Positions 12,057-15,754 of a DNA stretch of 15,754 nucleotides are shown here, piece by piece (position 1 is the first letter of the stretch; each line of letters opens with the position of its first letter). Source of the stretch: an uncultured bacterium (GTDB lineage: Bacteria; Planctomycetota; UBA8108); NCBI GenBank assembly GCA_913050545.1, contig CAJWZY010000019.1, forward strand, positions 1 through 15,754. Direction: 5' to 3'. The notes beneath the pieces were generated by a model. That model searched no databases and was not told the DNA's origin. It worked only from the letters and a program-made list of their open reading frames with translations. Made by a program: the position numbers and the translations under genes.

Positions 12057-15029
12057 TTGCTGTCGCAGCCGCATGGGCTGCAAAGCCTGTCGAAAACAGC
12101 TTTGGTAACCCGTTTTATGCGTTCATTGCCTGTATTGGTCCTCGCCCTGGCTATTTCTCCTTCCGTCGGGTTTGGTGAAGAGCAGAAAAGAGAGTGGCCC
12201 TTCAATCCGGTCGTGGCAGTCCAACCGCCGGAGGTCAAGAAGCCGGGCTGGGCAAGCAACGAGATCGATCGATTCATCCTGTCAGGGTTGGAGGCGAAGG
12301 GCTTGTCTCCGGCTGGGGAAGCATCACCCCGGACCCTGGTTCGGCGTCTCTACTTCGACCTGCTTGGCCTGCCCCCGGAGCCCGGGGTTGTTGATGCTTT
12401 TGTTGCCGATAAGGACCCGAAGGCCTTCAGCAAGCTGGTCGACCGCCTTCTGTCCGACAAACGCTACGGTGAGCGCTGGGCGAGGTTCTGGCTCGACCTG
12501 GCACGCTATGCAGATACAGCCGGCTACGAGGGGGACCCCGATCTTCCACACGCCTGGCGTTACCGGGATTACGTGATTGACGCCTTCAACTCCGACAAGC
12601 CCTACAATCTTTTCATCAGGGAGCAGCTCGCGGGCGATGAGTTTTCCGACATCATGGGGGCTGGTGATCTTCCGGGGGTTAAGGCCGAGCATGTCGTAGC
12701 GCTGACCTTTCTGCGCCTGGCCCCGTTTACAGAGCCGCGCGGAGATGAGACCCGCCATGAGCTGCTGAGCGAGATGACCGCAACGGTGTCTTCTGTTTTT
12801 CTCGGCCTCACCGTGGGTTGCGCGAAATGTCATGACCATAAGTATGATGGAATTCCTACCAGGGACTTCTACAGGATGAAGGCCTTCTTCTCGACGGTCC
12901 AGATTCCCCGCCCTGAGCCTGGAGATGGCTTCCAGATAGGTGGACCTTTGCCGGCGGGCTTCTATCGTCCGGGCGAGAAAAAGTGGGCAGAGGGCCTTCG
13001 CGGAAAACTCGACAGCGATCTGAAAAATTCGAAAAAGCTGCTGGCTGAATTTGTCGAGTCGTTGAAGCCCCGGCTTGGCGATACGGGTTCCGGGGCAGCG
13101 ATCCAGGCCGGAGGGGGGCCGCTTGGGAACAACTACGCCTTTGAAAACCGCGGGGTGAGCGATGGGAAGCCGCACCTGACCGTGCTCAACAGCGATGGCA
13201 GGCGCTGGTCTTTCTTCACCGATGGAAAAGAGGCCGGTGCCTCGGGCACCCTGAGCGGTTCCAACAGCGGATACTGGTTCGGGGACATTCCCGGGCCCAG
13301 CTTTATCAGCATTGGCAAGCACACCCAGGGCTCAGGAAATCCCGGCGGGAATCCTTACAAGGGAGCCTATGGAGAGATCCTGGTTTACGATCATCCTCTG
13401 GCGGAGGCTGAGCGCCTCGCCGTGCAGCAATACTACGAGCGTAAATACGGAGGCCAGGCGGCTGGGCCAGTCGAGCCTCCGCGCAAGGGGCTGCGCTACT
13501 GGCTTGATGCGTCAGATATAGATGCCGACCCCGGATCTCCCAACCCGGCCATCGGTGCTCCCGTAGCGGCCTGGAGAGACAGGATCACGGGCCTTGAGCT
13601 TGTCCAGGGCGATGCCAGGCTGCGGCCGAAGCTCGCGGCGATGGGTAAGGGAGCTACGGCCGTCGATTTTGATGATGATTTCATGGCCGGTACGGCGAAG
13701 GGAGCCTCCTTCCTCAAGGACCAGGCCGGATCGATCGTTTCCATCTACAGCTCCCGGCTTTCCGCTGAAGGCTATGGCTTCGAGGTGGGCGGTGGCGGCT
13801 GCTATATCACGACGGCGGTAAATCCAGCCGCCTCCGGAACGCGTTCCATCGATAAGCTCATCGAGGATTTTTCAAACGACCTGTTTACCGCCGAGGAGCG
13901 CTATCGCTACCGCTATCTCCGGACCAGGGATAAGTTCGTTAAACAGCACCTCAAGCGATTGAAGCCGGTAGCGATGTCTCTGCGGCACTCCTATGGGCCG
14001 CCCTATGAGCCTGGCGTGCAGGCTACGCGTGTCATGATCCGGGGAGAGTACGACAACCCGGGAGAAATTGTCGAACCTGGTTTCCTCAGCTGCATAACGG
14101 GTAACGAAGAGCCGGCGAAGATTCGCCTGGATCCCTTCAAGCGCTGGCCTACCCGGAGTCGGCGAATGGCCCTGGCGAATTGGATCGCCAGCGGCAAGAA
14201 CCCCTTGACCGCGCGGGTGATGGTGAACCGGCTCTGGCACTGGCACTTCGGCCGGGGGATTGTCGCGACTCCAAGCGACTTTGGTAAGCTCAGCGGTGGA
14301 GCTGTCAACCCCGAACTTCTCGACTGGCTTGCGGATCGTTTTGTTAAGGGCAGGTGGAGCATCAAGTCAATTCACAGGTTGATCTGCAACTCCCGCACCT
14401 ACCGCCAGGCGACCGTTAACCAGGATACCCGGGCTGCCGAGCTGGACCCTGAAAACAAGCTGCTTTGGCGCTTCAACCGCAGGCGGCTGGAGGCCGAAGC
14501 TGTACGTGATAGTGTCCTCGCGGTGAGCGGCAGGCTCAATTCTGAACAATTCGGGCTGCCGATTTTCCCGCCTCTTCCGGGGGCTATCGAGGAGGCGGTC
14601 AAGTGGGACAAGAGCAAGTGGGATACCCAGGGAGGCAGCGAAGGAAGAAAACGCAGCATCTATATTTACCAGCAGCGCACCTTGAACATGCCCTTCCTGC
14701 AGTCCTTTGATTCTACCGTCTGCGATACGTCCAGGGACCAGAGACGCAGCTCTGTTACGCCTCTTCAATCGCTCGCCATGTACAATGGCGATTTCGTTTC
14801 CCGTGAGGCGGAGTTTTTCGCTCAAAGGGTCCAGGAGGCCGCCGGCGACGATCGAGCGAAGCAGGTGGAGCAGGCCTTCCTGCTGGCTTTCGCGCGCCCC
14901 CCCTCGAAAGAGGAGAAGACCAGGATGATCGAGCTCCTGGGGTCATCCGCGGGCGAGTCCGGCAAAGGTTCCCTTGTCGCTCTCTGCCGTGTATTATTCA
15001 ATACCAGCGAGTTTATTTACATCGATTGA
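12057..15029 (+). CDS. DUF1549/DUF1553 (PSCyt2-type) secreted protein with LamG-like insert
   Basis: Large exported protein of the planctomycete/verrucomicrobial family usually paired with DUF1501; its biochemical role is not established. From the TTG at 12057 (AAAAGG eight bases upstream) it has 990 residues. The in-frame ATG at 12117 (residue 21) would give a shorter, conventional signal peptide and is a fair alternative. Signal region to about 41; DUF1549 about 64-290, including LVRRLYFDLLGLPP, RYGERWARFWLDLARYAD and the family CxxCH (Cys255, Cys258, His259) within GCAKCHDHKYDGIP; LamG-like material about 348-590; DUF1553 about 690-970 (NPLTARVMVNRLWHWHFGRGIV, TPSDFG, RRRLEAEAVRDSVLAVSGRL). 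The insert shows what looks like the C-terminal half of a LamG jelly roll (GEILVYDHPLAEAERLAVQQYYERKYG) before an N-terminal half (GLRYWLDASD). No separate PSCyt1 heme domain is present. The next gene starts 7 bases after the stop. Confidence 0.93.
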   Translation: MLSQPHGLQSLSKTALVTRFMRSLPVLVLALAISPSVGFGEEQKREWPFNPVVAVQPPEVKKPGWASNEIDRFILSGLEAKGLSPAGEASPRTLVRRLYFDLLGLPPEPGVVDAFVADKDPKAFSKLVDRLLSDKRYGERWARFWLDLARYADTAGYEGDPDLPHAWRYRDYVIDAFNSDKPYNLFIREQLAGDEFSDIMGAGDLPGVKAEHVVALTFLRLAPFTEPRGDETRHELLSEMTATVSSVFLGLTVGCAKCHDHKYDGIPTRDFYRMKAFFSTVQIPRPEPGDGFQIGGPLPAGFYRPGEKKWAEGLRGKLDSDLKNSKKLLAEFVESLKPRLGDTGSGAAIQAGGGPLGNNYAFENRGVSDGKPHLTVLNSDGRRWSFFTDGKEAGASGTLSGSNSGYWFGDIPGPSFISIGKHTQGSGNPGGNPYKGAYGEILVYDHPLAEAERLAVQQYYERKYGGQAAGPVEPPRKGLRYWLDASDIDADPGSPNPAIGAPVAAWRDRITGLELVQGDARLRPKLAAMGKGATAVDFDDDFMAGTAKGASFLKDQAGSIVSIYSSRLSAEGYGFEVGGGGCYITTAVNPAASGTRSIDKLIEDFSNDLFTAEERYRYRYLRTRDKFVKQHLKRLKPVAMSLRHSYGPPYEPGVQATRVMIRGEYDNPGEIVEPGFLSCITGNEEPAKIRLDPFKRWPTRSRRMALANWIASGKNPLTARVMVNRLWHWHFGRGIVATPSDFGKLSGGAVNPELLDWLADRFVKGRWSIKSIHRLICNSRTYRQATVNQDTRAAELDPENKLLWRFNRRRLEAEAVRDSVLAVSGRLNSEQFGLPIFPPLPGAIEEAVKWDKSKWDTQGGSEGRKRSIYIYQQRTLNMPFLQSFDSTVCDTSRDQRRSSVTPLQSLAMYNGDFVSREAEFFAQRVQEAAGDDRAKQVEQAFLLAFARPPSKEEKTRMIELLGSSAGESGKGSLVALCRVLFNTSEFIYID

Positions 15030-15036
15030 GTGTTTT

Positions 15037-15754
15037 ATGACAGATCACACAGTCAGCTCTGATCGCTCCGGAGGGTTTTCACGCAGGAATTTTCTGTCGA
15101 GCTCTTTCAACGGATTTGGCGCCCTGGCTCTTGGTGGGGCGCTCACCGCCGATTTGCGGGCCGATGTCCGTGTGAACCCGCTCGAGGTCCGGCTGCCTCA
15201 TATCCAGCGCAAGGCCAAGCACTGTATCTTCATGTTCTTCGGGGGAGGAGTCAGCCAGATGGACTCCTTCGAATACAAGCCGGTTCTCAACAAGCTCCAC
15301 GGCAAGCCGCTCTCGAGAATCCCCGAGATCTCCGGTGAGCTCCAGGGGCGTCTTTCCTTTCCCCATGCGACGGTCGGAAGCCCCTTCAAGTTTCAGCGCT
15401 ACGGCGAGTCCGGAAAGCACATCTCTGATCGGTTTCCCCATATCGCCAGGCATGTGGATGACATCGCCTTTATTCACGGAATCAAGACCGACAATCAGAA
15501 CCATGGACCATCGACGCTTCATGTGACCACCGGGGACCAGTTTCCCGGCAGCCCGTCCGTCGGTTCCTGGGTGAGCTACGGTCTGGGCAGTCCGAACCAG
15601 GACATGCCCAGCTATGTGGTTATTCAGGATCCTCGCGGAGCTCCGACCAATGGGGCGGCCGTCTGGAGCAACGGCTATCTTCCAGCGGCCTACCAGGGAA
15701 CCCTGCTGCGGCCGAAGGGTGTTCCGATTTTGAACCTCCAGAGGCCCGCCGGGG
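15037..15754 (+). CDS. DUF1501 family Tat-exported protein (partial, runs off right edge)
   Basis: 239 codons from the ATG at 15037 to the window end with no stop. Residues 15-20 (SRRNFL) followed by a hydrophobic Gly/Ala/Leu stretch (about 24-42) are a twin-arginine export signal. Residues 63-82 (CIFMFFGGGVSQMDSFEYKP) and the stretch around 155-200 (HVTTGDQFPGSPSVGSWVSYGLGS, PSYVVI) are hallmark DUF1501 sequence. The family belongs to the alkaline phosphatase/sulfatase superfamily by fold, but substrates are not established. It is spaced 7 bases after the DUF1549/DUF1553 gene, the standard arrangement of this pair, so co-transcription is very likely. The C-terminal part, which would carry remaining metal ligands, is outside the window. 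Confidence 0.93.
   Translation, partial: MTDHTVSSDRSGGFSRRNFLSSSFNGFGALALGGALTADLRADVRVNPLEVRLPHIQRKAKHCIFMFFGGGVSQMDSFEYKPVLNKLHGKPLSRIPEISGELQGRLSFPHATVGSPFKFQRYGESGKHISDRFPHIARHVDDIAFIHGIKTDNQNHGPSTLHVTTGDQFPGSPSVGSWVSYGLGSPNQDMPSYVVIQDPRGAPTNGAAVWSNGYLPAAYQGTLLRPKGVPILNLQRPAG

Noticed and set aside
12050..12178. Small 42-codon frame MMVAVAAAW... as a separate gene
   Set aside because: The ribosome site is 1-4 bases from its ATGs, it overlaps the main frame throughout its length, and its product shows no recognisable feature. Kept only as a possible decoy.
12819..12833. CxxCH in the DUF1549 protein as proof of a c-type cytochrome
   Set aside because: The GCAKCHDHK motif is part of the DUF1549 domain itself, and no separate heme domain is present. 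Heme binding is possible but not shown.

Overview
The window reads as a moderately GC-rich bacterial chromosome segment. The strongest taxonomic marker is the pair at the right end: a DUF1549/DUF1553 'planctomycete cytochrome-like' protein followed by a Tat-exported DUF1501 protein. This pair is typical of Planctomycetota and Verrucomicrobiota (also Lentisphaerota and some neighbouring candidate phyla). A eukaryote-like UDPGP-family nucleotidyltransferase, HEAT-like secreted proteins and frequent TTG/GTG starts fit the same group. No phylum is claimed beyond that. No RNA gene, insertion sequence, CRISPR array or integrase was seen.

Left block, minus strand (1-3150): a two-gene unit reads leftward from a good sigma70-type promoter (TTGACG-17-TAGAAT, 3196-3224). 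It encodes a UDPGP-family uridylyltransferase homologue whose nucleotide-binding loop has lost its usual Arg and Lys. By an ATGA overlap this is followed by a secreted HEAT/coiled-coil/TPR-like protein that switches abruptly into a beta-helix-like segment and runs off the left edge.

Central block, plus strand (3379-10142): nadC, a DUF192 lipoprotein, a membrane-anchored helix-hairpin-helix (ComEA-like) protein and uvrB are joined by three successive 4-base stop/start overlaps, so they look like one translationally coupled operon. About 80 bases later come a PhoR-like sensor kinase with a very large extracytoplasmic helical region and its PhoB/OmpR-type response regulator, again overlapping by 4 bases (GTGA).

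Right block, plus strand (10143-15754): the spacer after the regulator gene carries a perfect 7-4-7 direct repeat (GGTGACA-ATAC-GGTGACA) with Pho-box geometry, ten bases upstream of a TAAGAT hexamer. It precedes an exported helical protein of unknown function. A 188-base spacer then holds an AT-rich palindrome, a GC-rich hairpin and a strong hairpin-plus-T8 terminator or attenuator. After it come the DUF1549/DUF1553 protein, with what looks like a half-swapped LamG jelly-roll insert, and the DUF1501 protein, which runs off the right edge.

The points most worth following are the altered active-site loop of the UDPGP protein, the Pho-box-like operator beside a PhoR/PhoB-like pair, the LamG half-domain order, and the leader with its repeated hairpin motif.
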